From Urophycis tenuis (taxonomy: Eukaryota > Chordata > Actinopteri > Gadiformes > Phycidae), in the NCBI GenBank assembly GCA_036785325.1, contig JAXIVH010000007.1, positions 15,037,849 through 15,101,848 on the forward strand: a DNA stretch of 64,000 nucleotides, written 5' to 3'. A program made the translations under genes and the position numbers. A model generated the notes under the pieces. The model did no database searches. It had not been told where the DNA came from and saw nothing but the letters and a program-made list of their open reading frames with translations. Shown here in pieces: positions 1 through 10,844 of the stretch (its first letter is position 1; each line of letters opens with the position of its first letter).

Positions 1-128
1 ACCATTTGATACAAATATCTGAAATTACAACCAAGGTAAGTTTTCCAGTTTTGGGTGTTTGTTGGGGGTCATTGATTTTGTCGTCAACCTTTCGTTAATG
101 TTGTCTTGATATGAGAGTGCAAACCTTA

Positions 129-874
129 AGGTCCTTACACACCAGACGCGATGCGAAATTGCGGTGCGTTTTTGCGAAAAAATCGCCTGCGAATTTCTCG
201 CGTCAAAAGTATTCACATTGGCAGCGATGCGATTTTGCGATTTTGCGTCAATGCGAGATTTGTGCATGGAATGTGCGAATTTTTTTTCCCCCTTCTCTCC
301 TCCAATCCCTACAGACACGTAGTGTGCTTATGTTTTCTAGAAAGTCAATGCTGACAGATGTGCCGTACTGTATATGCCGGCATTACGACAATGTTATCAT
401 TCACCGACTCGCTATCACCGTTGATGCTGAGGTTTACTGAATGTACATACTGTATATAACCGATTATACGTACTGTCCTCGTAGCCCAGCTGGGTAGCTA
501 TCGTTTGCCAAACGTTATCTTTCATTTCGTTGTCTTTGTAGTTTTTATTCCTCTTATCATACAGTATTGGGTGGTGGGACCACAGTCTATGGGTGGGACA
601 CGCAAACAATCAGTAAATCTGCCATTGTTGGTTGTTAGGTAAATCGGGGTACTGTGACATAACCTACATTGTGTGACATGGGTCATTTCCATGTAACATG
701 ATTGGATGATGTGGTTTATCGCGCTTAAAAAATCAACCCTGTTGCGAGAAAAAAAATTGTCGCATTTTCGCTGCGAAAAATCGCGTTCGGTGTGCATGCA
801 GTAATACCAACATTAATGGTTTGTAATATGCGAAATATTCGCGCGAATAAAACGCGTCTGGTGTGTAAGGACCT
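129..874 (-). mobile_element. PIF/Harbinger-like non-autonomous element, copy 1
   Basis: The ends are inverted repeats beginning AGGTCCTTACACACCAGACG, and the right end reads CGTCTGGTGTGTAAGGACCT. The interior contains, on the minus strand (about 415-609), part of a MADF-like reading frame also present in copy 2. The flanking trinucleotides (TTA left, ATA right) are not identical, so the duplication has decayed or the end is off by a base. The element is the inverted counterpart of the element at 1062-1897. Assignment to PIF/Harbinger rests on the 3-bp TAA duplication of copy 2 and on the MADF domain, a known accessory protein type of this superfamily. Confidence 0.7.
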
Positions 875-1261
875 ATAGACTGTATATAGGTGCAAACTTA
901 CTAGCGCTAGCTAGCGAAGTATTGATCAGAAAGATCACAGTCATTTCTATGCACACATTTTCTAGTTTACACTGCAGCCTTTTTACATTGTCATGCCATG
1001 GTAATTCCTTGGAATTGCGTTTTCTAGTTAGAAAATGCGATGAATTACACGTGCAGAGTAAAGGTCCTTACACACCAGACGCGTTTTATTCGCGCAAATA
1101 TTTAGCATATTACAAACCATTAATGTTGTTATGACTGCATGCACACCGAACGCGATTTTTCGCAGCGAAAACGCGACAATTTTTTTTCTCGCAACAGGGT
1201 CGATTTTTTAAGCGCGATAAAACACATCATCCAATCATGTTACATGGAATTGACCCATGTC

Positions 1262-1370
1262 CAGGGGCGTTGCTAGGCCTGCAGCTTTACAGGGGCACAG
1301 GCCCCCACCCAGACCCAGACCCCCCCCCTGGGGCACGTGCCCCAGTAAAAAGTGTCTGGCGACGCGCATG
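1262..1370. mobile_element. 109-bp hAT-like micro-MITE inside copy 2
   Basis: The segment begins CAGGGGCGTTGC and is bounded by a perfect 8-bp duplication CCCATGTC (1254-1261 and 1371-1378). Copy 1 of the host element lacks it: there the sequence reads uninterrupted through the duplicated octamer. The 8-bp duplication and CAGGGG start point to hAT. It is internally C/G-rich with a C run near 1315-1329. Confidence 0.8.
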
Positions 1371-1427
1371 CCCATGTCACACAATGTAGGTTATGTCACA
1401 GTACCCAGATTTACCTCACAACCAACA

Positions 1428-1560
1428 ATGGCAGATTTATTGATTGTTTGCGTGTCCCACCACCCAATACTGTATGATAAGAGGAATAAAAACTATGAAG
1501 ACAACGAAATGAAAGATAACGTGTGGCAAACGATAGCTACCCAGCTGGGCTACGAAGACA
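1428..1560 (+). pseudogene. MADF-domain exon remnant of a Harbinger accessory protein
   Basis: An ATG at 1428 opens a frame with the MADF signature: a hydrophobic start (MADLLIVCV), then HPILYDKRNKNYEDNEMKD and VWQTIATQLGYED. MADF domains are Myb-like DNA-binding folds used by PIF/Harbinger accessory proteins and by host factors such as Adf-1. The frame covers only the N-terminal half of the domain and then meets GT at 1561, a plausible splice donor; read through, it stops at 1619. The matching frame in copy 1 is on the minus strand (415-609). No second exon was found, so it is a fossil first exon. Confidence 0.6.
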
Positions 1561-2222
1561 GTACGTATAATCGGTTATATACAGTATGTACATTCAGTAA
1601 ACCTCAGCATCAACGGTGATAGCCAACTTAGCCGAGTCGGTGAATGATAACATTGTCGTAATGCCGGCATATACAGTACGGCACATCTGTCAGCATTGAC
1701 TTTCTAGAAAACATAAGCACACTACGTGTCTGTAGGGATTGGAGGAGAGAAGGGGAATTTTTTTTTCGCACATTCCATGCACAAATCTCGCATTGACGCA
1801 AAATCGCATCGCTGCCAATGTGAATACTTTTGACGCGAGAAATTCGATTTTTGCGATTTTTTCGCAAAAACGCACCGCGTCTGGTGTGTAAGGATCTTAA
1901 TGCCCGTAATCATTGAGTTCTCAATGTTATCTCTGAGTGAGTTGTTTGCATTTTTATCGCAAATATCTCAAAGTATAAAGTTTACAAAAATAAAAAATAT
2001 ATAGCACAGCCATACGGAAGTAGACCTTTGTAATACAGTTTGAATGAAATCTCGAGCTTCAGTCGTTTAGCTTCCATTAATTGCACACATCCGGTGTGAA
2101 GAAGAGTTATATAACGAAAAGCGATATCTACATTGTACAATAACTAGATTGTGTATTCCTATCTACAATAATGATATAAAAATAAAAACTTATGGAACTC
2201 TGACCTCAGCTGCAAAAGACGA

Positions 2223-2379
2223 TGCATTGGCCGGGAATCGAACCCGGGCCTCCCGCGCGGCGGCCGTGGATAGTTAAGCTTAACTTTCTTAACTTTTCCC
2301 ATTCATTCTCTATGGTAGTCCTTAACACTACGGATGTAATATTCTTTTGGCCGCTACGCATCTTTGGCGCTGTTGTGCC
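2223..2379 (-). repeat. tRNA-Gly-3'-half repeat
   Basis: The minus strand of 2223-2257 is the 3' half of a tRNA-Gly(GCC)-like sequence: B box GGTTCGATTCCCGG and acceptor stem ending CCAATGCA. The A-box half is missing. The adjoining sequence (about 2281-2379) recurs at 2928-3020 and more distantly at 14,660-14,735, so this belongs to a dispersed repeat family and is not a tRNA gene. Confidence 0.6.
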
Positions 2380-2471
2380 GTTTTCGATTTCCACTATACT
2401 AACGAGGAGCTACGGGATTCGTGAAGCCGTGGTTGATGTGCTCAATATGGTAGATCGCAGGCAAAAAAATT

Positions 2472-2856
2472 GATCCATCCATCCATTATCGTGACCGCTT
2501 ATCCTCTACGAGGGTCGCGGGGGGGCTGGAGCCAATCCCAGTTGCAACGGGCGAGAGGCGGGGTACACCCTGGACAGGTCGCCAGCCTATCACAGGGCTA
2601 ACATATATAGACAAACAACCATTCACACTCACATACACACCTATGGTCAATTTAGAGACACCAATTAACCTAATCCCCAACCTGCATGTTTTTGGTCTGT
2701 GGGAGGAAGCCGGAGTACCCGGAGAGAACCCACACAAGCACGGGGAGAACATGCAAACTCCACACAGAAAGGTCCCGGGTCCCAGGTGGATTCGAACCCA
2801 GAACCCTCTTGCTGTGAGGCGACAGTGCTAACCACTGCACCACCGTGCCGCCCCCA
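2472..2856 (-). repeat. tRNA-headed SINE / L2-tail interspersed repeat
   Basis: Read on the minus strand it starts GGGCGGCACGGTGGTGCAGT with pol III A-box and B-box-like motifs (GTGGTTAGCAC, GGTTCGAATCC) and ends in an ATGGATGGATGG tail. This is a very common fish repeat with a tRNA-related head and an L2-like 3' portion. The block sits between two near-identical ~100-bp copies of flanking repeat (2281-2379 and 2928-3020). Confidence 0.7.
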
Positions 2857-3325
2857 AAAAAATTTGATATGTTATCAAAATATAGAACATATATCAAAAT
2901 ATGTTCTTTAATTAGCAAGCGATCTTAACTTTCTTAACTTTTCCCATTCATTCTCTATGGTAGTCCTTAACACTACGACTGCAATATACTTTTGGCCACC
3001 GGTGGATACTTTGGCGCTGTTGAGCGACCTCTTTAGAGCCGCTAAGAAAACAGTTTATTCTGAGAAGACGGTGGAGACGACAGGTCATGCGACCCCGCGA
3101 CTTAGATTGGATTCCGTATTCATCGATCTAAGGTAAGATATTTGTTATTTGGAGTAAATTTACAGCAACGAGATAAAATGTACCACCACATCGCTAGTTG
3201 TACATACATATACATACATACATACATACCTGTAGACACACAGTAACACGGTACAACACACAGTACTTTTCCACTTCTCCCCTGTTACCCCCCCTCCTCT
3301 TCCCCATAGGTGTTCTCACACAGGA

Positions 3326-3326
<1 letters not shown>

Positions 3327-3415
<89 letters not shown>
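3327..3415. repeat. (CA)n microsatellite
   Basis: An uninterrupted CA dinucleotide run of about 88 bp. The long Cys/Val or His/Thr reading frames across it are repeat artefacts. Confidence 0.98.
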
Positions 3416-3417
<2 letters not shown>

Positions 3418-3459
3418 GCACAGAGCTGCCTAGCTAGGTTGTGAAATGTGATGCAATAA

Positions 3460-3817
3460 AGTGAGGTTCATATAGATGCATCTATAATGCAGTATAGCTA
3501 ATCATGGTTGAGGTGTGTGTATAGAGGGGTATGAGTAGTTATAATGTATTATAAGCCCCATCAATCAGCCTGTACTTTATAACCAGTCAAGAGCACTCAT
3601 AAGACACTTCGATTTTTTGATTATACGCTATATTTATTATTATTATTATTATTATATTTATTTATTTATTTAACTGTTGATATAGTGCATCATAAAGCTT
3701 TATATATGTTTATGAATGCAGTCATAATGCATTATGATTGATTATAATGAGCATTATAATTCACTATGAATGCGCTCATAATGCACTATAGATGTAGTCT
3801 TCATAGAAAGTGTTACC
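3460..3817. repeat. AT-rich palindromic interspersed repeat
   Basis: It is rich in short inverted motifs such as CATAATGCATTATG and has the end AAGTGTTACC at 3808-3817, a terminus common in fish DNA repeats. It contains TTA and TTTA microsatellite stretches (3632-3671). No coding potential was seen; it lies just upstream of the first coding exon of copy A. Confidence 0.4.
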
Positions 3818-3884
3818 TAAGTTTTTATATCACCATCTTAACATAAACATTATTTCTTTCTTTGTTTGTTTTACAGCCAGCAAG

Positions 3885-4584
3885 ATGAAGAAGAAATTAA
3901 TATTTCCAGGCAAGGTCAAGGTGACCTTTAGGAGAGGGCCAACGGGCTATCTGCGGCAAGACCCGTCAGAGGAAGCCAAGAAGATGAAGGACAATCCTGA
4001 CCTCCAGGACAAGTCTGCACCTCTGAAGGAGGAAAGGGTGAAAGACAATGCCCGTACCGTTGTCTTCATGAGAGGGGGAGATGTGTCCGACAGACAGGAG
4101 GTGCTTGGGGAGTATATTCTTCAGTTTGGTAAATATAAAGGGAAGTCATTCCGGTGGCTACTGGAAAATGACGTAGGCTACACAGTGTACCTGTTCAAGA
4201 AGGTTGAGGAGGAGGAGAGAGCTGGACAGTTCAGAGCAGAGGACTACAAGAAGGATAGCCTACTGTCATTCCTGGAGTACAGCAGAAGCTTCAGAGAGAT
4301 CGAAGACCTTCTGAAGTACCTTGCCCAAAGATCTGTGGCACCACCAGCACTGAATGATGCTGACAACCTGGTTGGTTTTGGCATCAATGCTGAGAAGACT
4401 TGGTCGGATGTTTGGGAGAGCAGAACTGATGGGTACGCTGCATTCATCCTCCAAAAAAAATGTGTGCGAGGCAGCAAAATGGACCGCTTGAAGCAGTACC
4501 TAGCTCAGAAACAGAGACAGCTTCGGAGTGGCCCTAAGGAACCTGCTTCCTCAGGCCTTGCATCGTCTGCCGGTCATCATCCAG
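3885..4584 (+). CDS. Copy A exon 1: ExoX-C/DUF3820-like N-terminal module
   Basis: The ATG at 3885 is chosen because copy B aligns from its own ATG at 24305 and an acceptor (TTACAG) lies at 3876. The 233 residues include, at residues 81-99, FGKYKGKSFRWLLENDVGY. This matches the FGKYKG...DPGY pattern of the C-terminal domain of exonuclease X and DUF3820 proteins, a small nucleic-acid-associated module. A second conserved block follows (NLVGFGINAEKTW, WESRTDGYAAFI). It ends at donor CAG|GTTTGT and joins in frame to the acidic exon 4674-4745. Confidence 0.65.
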
Positions 4585-4673
4585 GTTTGTTGACAATGCA
4601 ATTGAGTATTCAGTCAAATTAAAATGTGTAAATATGTAACCTCACATCTTTGTATTTGTGCTTTGTTTCACAG

Positions 4674-5971
4674 AAATTGATGATGATGAAGAGTTGGAGA
4701 GAATGATGATGTCGATATCCCCATCCAAATTCCAAGGCCAACTGAGTAAGAAAATAACTTGCACGCACACGCACACACGTACGCACACACACACAGTGCT
4801 TGGCGATACTCCACACTGCCTTATGAGTTTACTAGGCCAACGTCAGGCCTGTTATAAAGCCCATGAATTGCAAATAGTAGAGGTTTTTATATGTCACTCT
4901 GTCTGTTTAAGCAGTAAATGCTTGGAAAGTTAAACTGTCCTTTCTCTACTTTCAGGTTCAGAAGTTGTTGGTGTCCCAGTGGTCAAAGGTTTACTCTTAC
5001 TGCATTGTAGTGATGATCCTGACATGAATCAGGATGATCTGTTCTACATTTATTTGTTTTTAGGCCACGTTCTGGTCTGTTCTAATGCTTGTGTTCAATT
5101 GTTCTACTAACATTGAAGGCATTTATAGCCCATCATTGAGGGTGAGTACAGTTCAGTTCTTGTTTTGCATGTTATTTTGTTTCTGTAACTTAAGGGTTTG
5201 GTATTTTAAGTAATCTACAGCATAAAATAACCACCAATATGCATAGGTGGTATAGCAAATATTTAGCACTTTTTTCATATTTTTGACTAGAATTACATTC
5301 AATTTGATACATGAAGCTGTAGATTACCCATGCAGTGTAGATACATCAAAATACCACACCCTAACATATGCTCTATGGGTTATGGTGATACTTAACACAT
5401 TTGTGATCCTGCCTGTGACAACGCAGCCAAAGTCATTTTTTGGCGATTTACCATTTTATACATAAATAAAAGTATAATGTATAAAGCATAATGTAAGGAA
5501 CATTTTTTGAAAATGTCACCTTGATATCTTTAATATTACCTGAATAAAATCATGTGACTTTGTTTGTTTTGTGACTATGCATCATAAAACGGTCCATCAC
5601 CAAAAATGACTTTGGCTGGGTTTTCACAGGCAGGGTCACATTTACTAAGGGATTATGCTAAAGTGGATTAGACTGACATATTTTTCCTGTGTTAGGGAGG
5701 CTGAAACCAACAGCAACGCTCTCAAAATCAGACCAGCCTGTTAGTGCCCTCGCATCTCCATGTCCAGGTTGGTATAAGCACACGTACACCTGTTAACTTA
5801 ACTCTACTTGACGGACATGCCTGTTTATGATCAGTGTTCTAATTTCCCACCAGTTCCAGTGAGGGCTCCATTGCCAGTACCTCCACAGCTGCTTGCCTTG
5901 GGGTTGTCTTCAAGCAAGACAACACCTTTGAGACCAGTGCGTCCTTCCAGAGCAGCCTCTGCAGCCACTGG
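4674..5971 (+). CDS. Copy A small linker exons
   Basis: Exon 4674-4745 encodes EIDDDEELERMMMSISPSKF and has a clear partner in copy B (25092-25163, EELERAMLSISPTK). Exons 4956-4988, 5696-5767 and 5854-5971 code for Ser/Pro/Val-rich linker and have looser counterparts in copy B. The long introns between them contain a MITE (5402-5640). Borders are GT-AG but the exact set of linker exons is uncertain. Confidence 0.45.
5402..5640. mobile_element. MITE-like inverted repeat in a copy A intron
   Basis: The arms at 5402-5443 and 5599-5640 are inverted copies (left TGTGATCCTGCCTGTGA, right TCACAGGCAGGGTCACA) around a T/A-rich centre. No coding capacity and no certain target duplication were identified. 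Confidence 0.55.
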
Positions 5972-6007
5972 TCAGTCTTTGGTTCTCCTACAACCACTTT
6001 GATCACG

Positions 6008-6010
<3 letters not shown>

Positions 6011-6083
<73 letters not shown>
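6011..6083. repeat. (CA)n microsatellite in a copy A intron
   Basis: A pure CA run just downstream of the exon ending at 5971. Confidence 0.97.
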
Positions 6084-6085
<2 letters not shown>

Positions 6086-6253
6086 CATAGCACTGTACAC
6101 TCTTTAAAGTTTCTGTGTCTATTTAACACACTGAACTCTCTCAGACGTTCAGTGTCAATTATTTATTTTGTAATGTTTTTCACTCTTTAACTTTTGTCTC
6201 CTTTCTCCTTTTCTCCTTTCTTCCATCTCCCCCACTTCTCACTATCATTCCAG

Positions 6254-7607
6254 CAGTCTGTACTGCATCTGCAGCACCCCGTCCAGTCTCTGCCCCGTCT
6301 GCAGCACCCCTTGTGGTCTCTGCCCCGTCTGCAGCACCCCTTGCGGTCTCTGCCCCGTCTGCAGCACCCCTTGCGGTCTCTGCCCCGTCTGCAGCACCCC
6401 TTGCGGTCTCTGCCCCGTCTGCAGCACCCCTTGTGGTCTCTGCCCCGTCTGCAGCACCCTCGTCAGTCTCTGCTGCATCTGCTGCACCCTCAGCAGCAGA
6501 CTCTTCAAGGTACCCCTCGGCTCAATTGGAGGGCTCTACTGGTCCACCACTCCCAAACTACGACCAGGATGTGAGCCGATGGAACTGCTCTCACCAGCAG
6601 AGAATGTGGATGAAAGCTGAGATGGAAGCCTTGGGACTGTGGCCAGGCTCTCGACCAGTGAGACATCTCATGAACATGCTCTCCTTGTGGCGTTATCCAC
6701 CTCAGCCTGAGCTCATTGACACCGCCTTTGAACTGCCATCACCAAACTACTTCCAGCTTCACCCTTTCTTCATATGGAAGCCAGAGCACACCATCATGGA
6801 AAGAGTGAAGAACACCTACACCCTGCCATGCCTGTACGGCTGTCCGAATCCCCATGTGGTGTCATCTGGTGTTGGACGACCACGTGTCATCATTGGTACA
6901 AGTGGCCAGTACTACATACTGGCCTCTCGGCTCAGTTGCAGAGTCTGTAAGAGGTACTGGTTTGCTGACAAACCGCAGTGGATGGATATGCTGCCAAGCC
7001 GCTTCAGCAACATCTTGCCAGCTTTTCTGACACATAGAAAGGCCATATGTAAGACTGTGTTGGATGAGCTGCGCCGCTCCGGAAAGTCTCCCAACGACAT
7101 GGCCAATCAGTATAATGAGTCTCTCCATCTCCGTTACGAGCGCGCGCATTTGGCTTACTTGTCCACTGTTAAAGATGTCCTGGATGGAGACAGTGGACAA
7201 TATGGACAGCGAACCATCACAGGGGCAGTGAGAACAACAACAACTCCTGCTCCCTTTGGTGGGTATGGTGATGTGGATGGCTGGTATGGAGTGACAGTTT
7301 CAGCCCACTACCTGGTTGACTGTCTCATTCAGGAGTACCACAGGCAGGAAGACACCCTCACTCTGCTGCTGCAAGGCACTTTTGGACAGGCCTTAAGGGC
7401 TGACCACACCCGTAAGGTGGCCCGAAAGGTGGTGCTGGCATCAGGCACTATGTCATCCTATGCCATCATGAATGAAAATTGGATGATATTGTCATGGGTG
7501 ATGCTGCAGTCAGAGAGTGACAAATCCCTGGAGCCCATGTACGAGGGGCTGTCCCGCCGTTACATTTCGGCAGGGCTTCCCAAAGCGAAGTACCAGTGGG
7601 TTGACAG
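6254..7607 (+). CDS. Copy A main exon: DUF6729-type Cys region and start of DDE-like region
   Basis: An open frame of about 450 residues runs from acceptor TTCCAG|CAG to donor ACAG|GTAAGA. After the VSAPSAAPLA repeats come a conserved HPFFIWKPE segment, the Cys pairs CLYGC and CRVC (about 6829 and 6941) of a putative zinc site, the Lys/Arg-rich segment KAICKTVLDELRRSGKSP, and DGWYGVTVS. Then comes LQGTFGQALRADHTRKVARK, where the Asp could be the first catalytic acid of a DDE fold. I recognise the Cys region as resembling Pfam DUF6729 from memory. In copy A this segment is one exon, whereas copy B has an intron at 26726-26822. Confidence 0.65.
6283..6475 (+). repeat. 30-bp coding minisatellite in copy A
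   Basis: About six copies of a 30-bp unit (GTCTCTGCCCCGTCTGCAGC then ACCCCTTGCG) encode the decapeptide VSAPSAAPLA. The unit length is a multiple of three, so copy-number change keeps the frame. The units are almost identical, suggesting recent expansion. Copy B lacks the array at this place. Confidence 0.9.
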
Positions 7608-7722
7608 GTAAGAGCCAACAACCACATTTGCCTTTCCAGTTATTTCTGTTTGTGTAGTGACACTAAATAAAGCAAATAAACTGCATGCTTGTATTATATA
7701 ACTTCTCTTTGTGTGTGGTCAG

Positions 7723-8846
7723 GGATTGCTGTGCAGCCTTCAGGGTACCAAACTCCGGGCCCCAGGAGCACCTCCTCTGGGACTCTTGGAAGACCACTGA
7801 GGCTATCATAGCTGAGGCAACCTCTGGGCACCTCCTCAACACCTGTGCCTCCCGCAGCAAATTTAACAGCGACATGCATATCAAGCTGGACTTGTTTCAC
7901 TGCATGCAACGCTTCTCTAGAGAGTGCGCGTCAGAGCACAGCTCTTTTTGCAAATTCCTCTCTGCAGCTTTTAGTGTTGTGGACCAGACCGACCTGCAGC
8001 GACTCACCCAGGTCTACATCTTTTGTGGGATTGTGCCTGCTAGTCCAACAAAGCAGCACATCCGGGAACACTGTCGCACCAGGGTCCCGCCCCCCAAAGA
8101 GCTGCTGGAGAGAGTGGAGAGCGTCCTGCACAGATTCCATGCAGAGTGTGATCCAGATGGTGTGTCGCTGTTTAAGCCATCAATGCTGAAGGTGTGGAGG
8201 ATTCAGCGGGTCCACATCCTCAGAGGTTGCCTGAGTGACCCTGAGGTTGGAGAGGGCATCCTTTACAGGCATGGTGGAACAGTGCAGCTGAACCATGTCA
8301 AGGGAGAGGGGGCAGCTGTACCCCTGTGGATCCCTGTGAGAGGCACGTCTCAGCAGGAGGGGTTCCATTTTCACCAGGCAAAATGGGTCACTGGCACTCA
8401 GGTCTCCACAGAACTCTTTCAGGCGCAGGGCATGACTGGCGTGGCTCGCTGGAATTTTCAGCGCCTTGTGGACCTGAAGCTGCCTAACGTGAAGCTACCT
8501 GCAGTTTTTAATCCGGTCCTGATCATGGAGCTGAATAAGCTCTCTGAGGCGCTGACAGGCCAGGCAAAGTATCCTGTCTTGCGTGTCTCGCACACAGACA
8601 CAGGAGAACGGTTCGGACTGCATTATTTGGAGCCTGGCTGTCGCCCTGTCCCGCTGGACTGGGACAAGCACAAGTCCCAGAAGGTGCCTGTTGCAGGAGA
8701 GGGAGAGCATCGCTCAGATCTGTCTGCTCTCTGTGAGGTATTCACAGATGACGCTCCTGAGGAGATGTTCCAGGATGACCGCTTTGGTGTGGCTACTCTT
8801 GACTCACATGCTGTGAGTCAACCTGCACAGCCTGTCAAAGTGGAAG
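7723..8846 (+). CDS. Copy A exon: DDE-like C-terminal half
   Basis: The exon joins in frame to the previous one through VDR|DCCAAF. Features that resemble MULE-type DDE transposases are an acidic second position (VDRDCC), the core strand KLDLFHCMQRF, and a TSQQEGFHFH segment whose Glu is a candidate third catalytic acid, followed by FQAQGMTGVARWNFQR. The reading frame is intact over 375 residues and ends at donor GGAAG|GTAATT. The catalytic roles are inferred from spacing and sequence feel only. Confidence 0.6.
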
Positions 8847-8976
8847 GTAATTTAGCTCAATTCTTCATCTCTTAAAATAACTGACTTTGTATATTTATGC
8901 TACATTTATTTCATGAGGAACAAAGTGAAAATCATTGGCTGTTTTCTCTCTCTCTCTCTCTCTTCCTTTCCTTTAG

Positions 8977-10022
8977 CTGTCCCGGTGACTCCGCCATTGC
9001 CCCGGTCTGCCTCTCCACGTGCTGCACGCACAGGTCCCATCAAGGCAGGTGGTCTACTTTTTGTTCTGGATCACTCTCGCTGGACACAGCCAATGAGGGA
9101 TGCCATTGATGGCCTTCTGGCAAAGCACCATGGCCAGAAAGACCTGCTCACCAAAGTGGACTCTGCGTATGCTGCCCTTGTACAGGCTGCCTCCAGGGAT
9201 CCTAACAGCCTGTTACACCCCACCACCAAGCATCATCTCTCACAGTACGTGAAGCACCTGGCCAAGCTGACTAACACCAGTTCATGTTTAAACACCAGGA
9301 GACCCAGCAACTTTGGCATCAGCTAACCGAGGGGAGTGAAACTGTGACCGTTCCAGTGGTAACCCTCCCACCTGCACCTGTGAATCCGCCAAGTAGTAAG
9401 ACCCAGGAGTCCTCTCTAACCAAGGGGGAGATAGAACAAATGGTGAAGGAGCTTGTGCAAAAGCAACAGCAACAGCTTCAGCAGCCTGTGCCAAAGAGGA
9501 TGAGGAACTGTCTTGCGTGTGGTCAACCAAAGTCCCGTTATCTTGGTGATGGCTCCACCATTCACTTTTTTTTATCAGTCAGGAGAGGTGAAGTACTTCT
9601 ACTGCTCTACAAAGGTGCACCAGACCTATGCAGAGGAAGGCCTCACCAACCCTCGGATGCCGTTTCTGGACTTTGCAAAGACGCCTTTTTTTAAGCGTGA
9701 ACTAGAGGCTGCAAAGCAGCGTTCTGCAGAATACAGACGGCTCATTGAGGAGCGGGGAAAGCGGAAGGCCCTGGAGCAGCATCCGACTGGACGGCTTTGC
9801 AGGTTCTGCCACAAGCCACTCAAACAGGGTCCAGACAGTCCACATGTACATACTGGGTTCCCTGGTGTGGCAGGGAAATATGTATATTGTACTGCCAGAG
9901 TCTTTTCCCTCTATCAATCAGAGGGGATGACTCACGAGATGACTTGGGCTGAATTCTGTCAATCCTCCTTTTATGAAGCTGAAAATGAGAGATGGGCCAC
10001 AGAGAAACACACACACACATAA
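8977..10022 (+). pseudogene. Copy A last exon: double Cys-cluster C-terminus, frameshifted
   Basis: The acceptor CTTTAG at 8976 follows a 130-bp intron. The exon codes for a conserved segment (VLDHSRWTQPMRDAIDGLL), then a first Cys pair CLACGQPKSRY and a second CRFCHKPLKQGPDSPHVHT, each resembling half of a zinc ribbon. Compared with copy B, one short deletion near 9297 causes a stop at 9324 and an extra T in an 8-T run (9566-9573) shifts the frame again. The remaining frame ends at a TAA at 10020-10022 next to a small CA run. Confidence 0.6.
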
Positions 10023-10576
10023 ATATATGCTGTTTTCTTGTTGTTCATTCAATTTATTTGTTTTTGCTCAAATTATTGTGCATTTCAAAGTTTGATTGTT
10101 ATTTATACGGTTACACATCCCTGTTCTGACTCCTGTCACGTCAACCACGCAGCACTAGGTGGAGCTGGGTCCCACCAGTGTCAACATATTTTTAACATTT
10201 TATTTGTTTATTTTTTTACTTTATATTTATCTATATTTATTTTTTTGTTTATTAGTTATTTATGCTTTGGTTAAATGCTCTTATATTTTATGCATATTTA
10301 TTCTGCTCTAATTTAATATCTAATTATTGTTTATTGTTCATTGTTGTTTGATTGTGAATAGTTATGTGTTCATTAAAAGTGTGTTCATTGATGTTACTGA
10401 AAGAAATTCTGACTTACTTTTTCACAAGCACAGCCTACAACATACTTCTACCATAACATTGCATAAGTATATGTTAGAAAACCTATTTCATTTTTGAAAA
10501 TTAAAGTGAAGTGTTTCTTATTTAATTATGGTCCTTTCAATATAAAGGTCTAAAGGTAAAAATAACACCTACATTT

Positions 10577-10737
10577 TCACCTCAACCGGGATTCGAACCG
10601 GTGATTAAGTGGGAAAGCCCGCAGGCACACCGTCATTTTTTTTCTCTATTCTGATTGGCTAGTCACCGTTCTACAGGTATACGCGGCTGGCCCCCGCGTG
10701 GCAGGCGAGAATTCTACCACTGAACAACCAATGCTTG
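10577..10737 (-). repeat. tRNA-Gly-headed interrupted element
   Basis: The minus strand starts with the 5' half of tRNA-Gly(GCC) (A box and anticodon arm, TAGAATTCTCGCCTGCCACG). About 85 nt of unrelated sequence follow, then a B-box-like GGTTCGAATCCCGG. A second copy with the same order lies at 56241-56380. The A-to-B spacing is too long for a normal tRNA. It may be a SINE or an intron-like interrupted tRNA relic. Confidence 0.6.
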
Positions 10738-10844
10738 ATATCATCCTGTGTACAGGAAGAAAATTGTACAAAAAATAACAAAGACAGTAAAGAGTCCACC
10801 CACTGCCTATGATCTACACTGTGTTTGTGTGTGTGTCTGTGAGG

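Larger units (their letters stand above)
1062..1897 (+). mobile_element. PIF/Harbinger-like non-autonomous element, copy 2
   Basis: It has the same terminal inverted repeats as copy 1 and is flanked by a perfect TAA duplication (1059-1061 and 1898-1900). It lies in opposite orientation to copy 1, 187 bp away, so the two form a large inverted repeat. It carries the MADF-coding remnant in the plus direction and a later 109-bp insertion at 1262-1370. No transposase is present, so it would need one in trans. Confidence 0.8.
3885..10022 (+). pseudogene. Copy A: multi-exon gene of an uncharacterised DUF6729/transposase-like family
   Basis: At least eight exons can be read by comparison with copy B: 3877-4584, 4674-4745, 4956-4988, 5696-5767, 5854-5971, 6254-7607, 7723-8846 and 8977-10022, all with GT-AG borders. 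Order of regions: ExoX-C/DUF3820-like motif, low-complexity linker with decapeptide repeats, Cys-rich DUF6729-type region, DDE-like region, C-terminal double Cys cluster. The last exon has two frameshifts relative to copy B (a short deletion near 9297 and an 8-T run at 9566-9573), so the full protein is probably not made unless these are assembly errors. The upstream exons are open. A 5' non-coding exon ending near 3132 (AAG|GTAAGA) is possible. Function unknown; a transposase origin is my inference. Confidence 0.6.

Noticed and set aside
1257..1427. Proline-rich N-terminal extension of the MADF frame
   Set aside because: It comes from the 109-bp MITE insertion; the natural start is ATG 1428.
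3194..3437. Long Cys/Val or His/Thr reading frames
   Set aside because: They are the three- or six-frame reading of the CA microsatellite; same at 5,839-6,190 and 23,876-24,116.
4619..4933. Separate small gene downstream of copy A exon 1
   Set aside because: The frame is the 72-nt exon read through into intron and a CA-like run.
10577..10737. Functional intron-containing tRNA-Gly gene
   Set aside because: The 3' half does not pair with the 5' acceptor stem and the insert is longer and differently placed than known tRNA introns.
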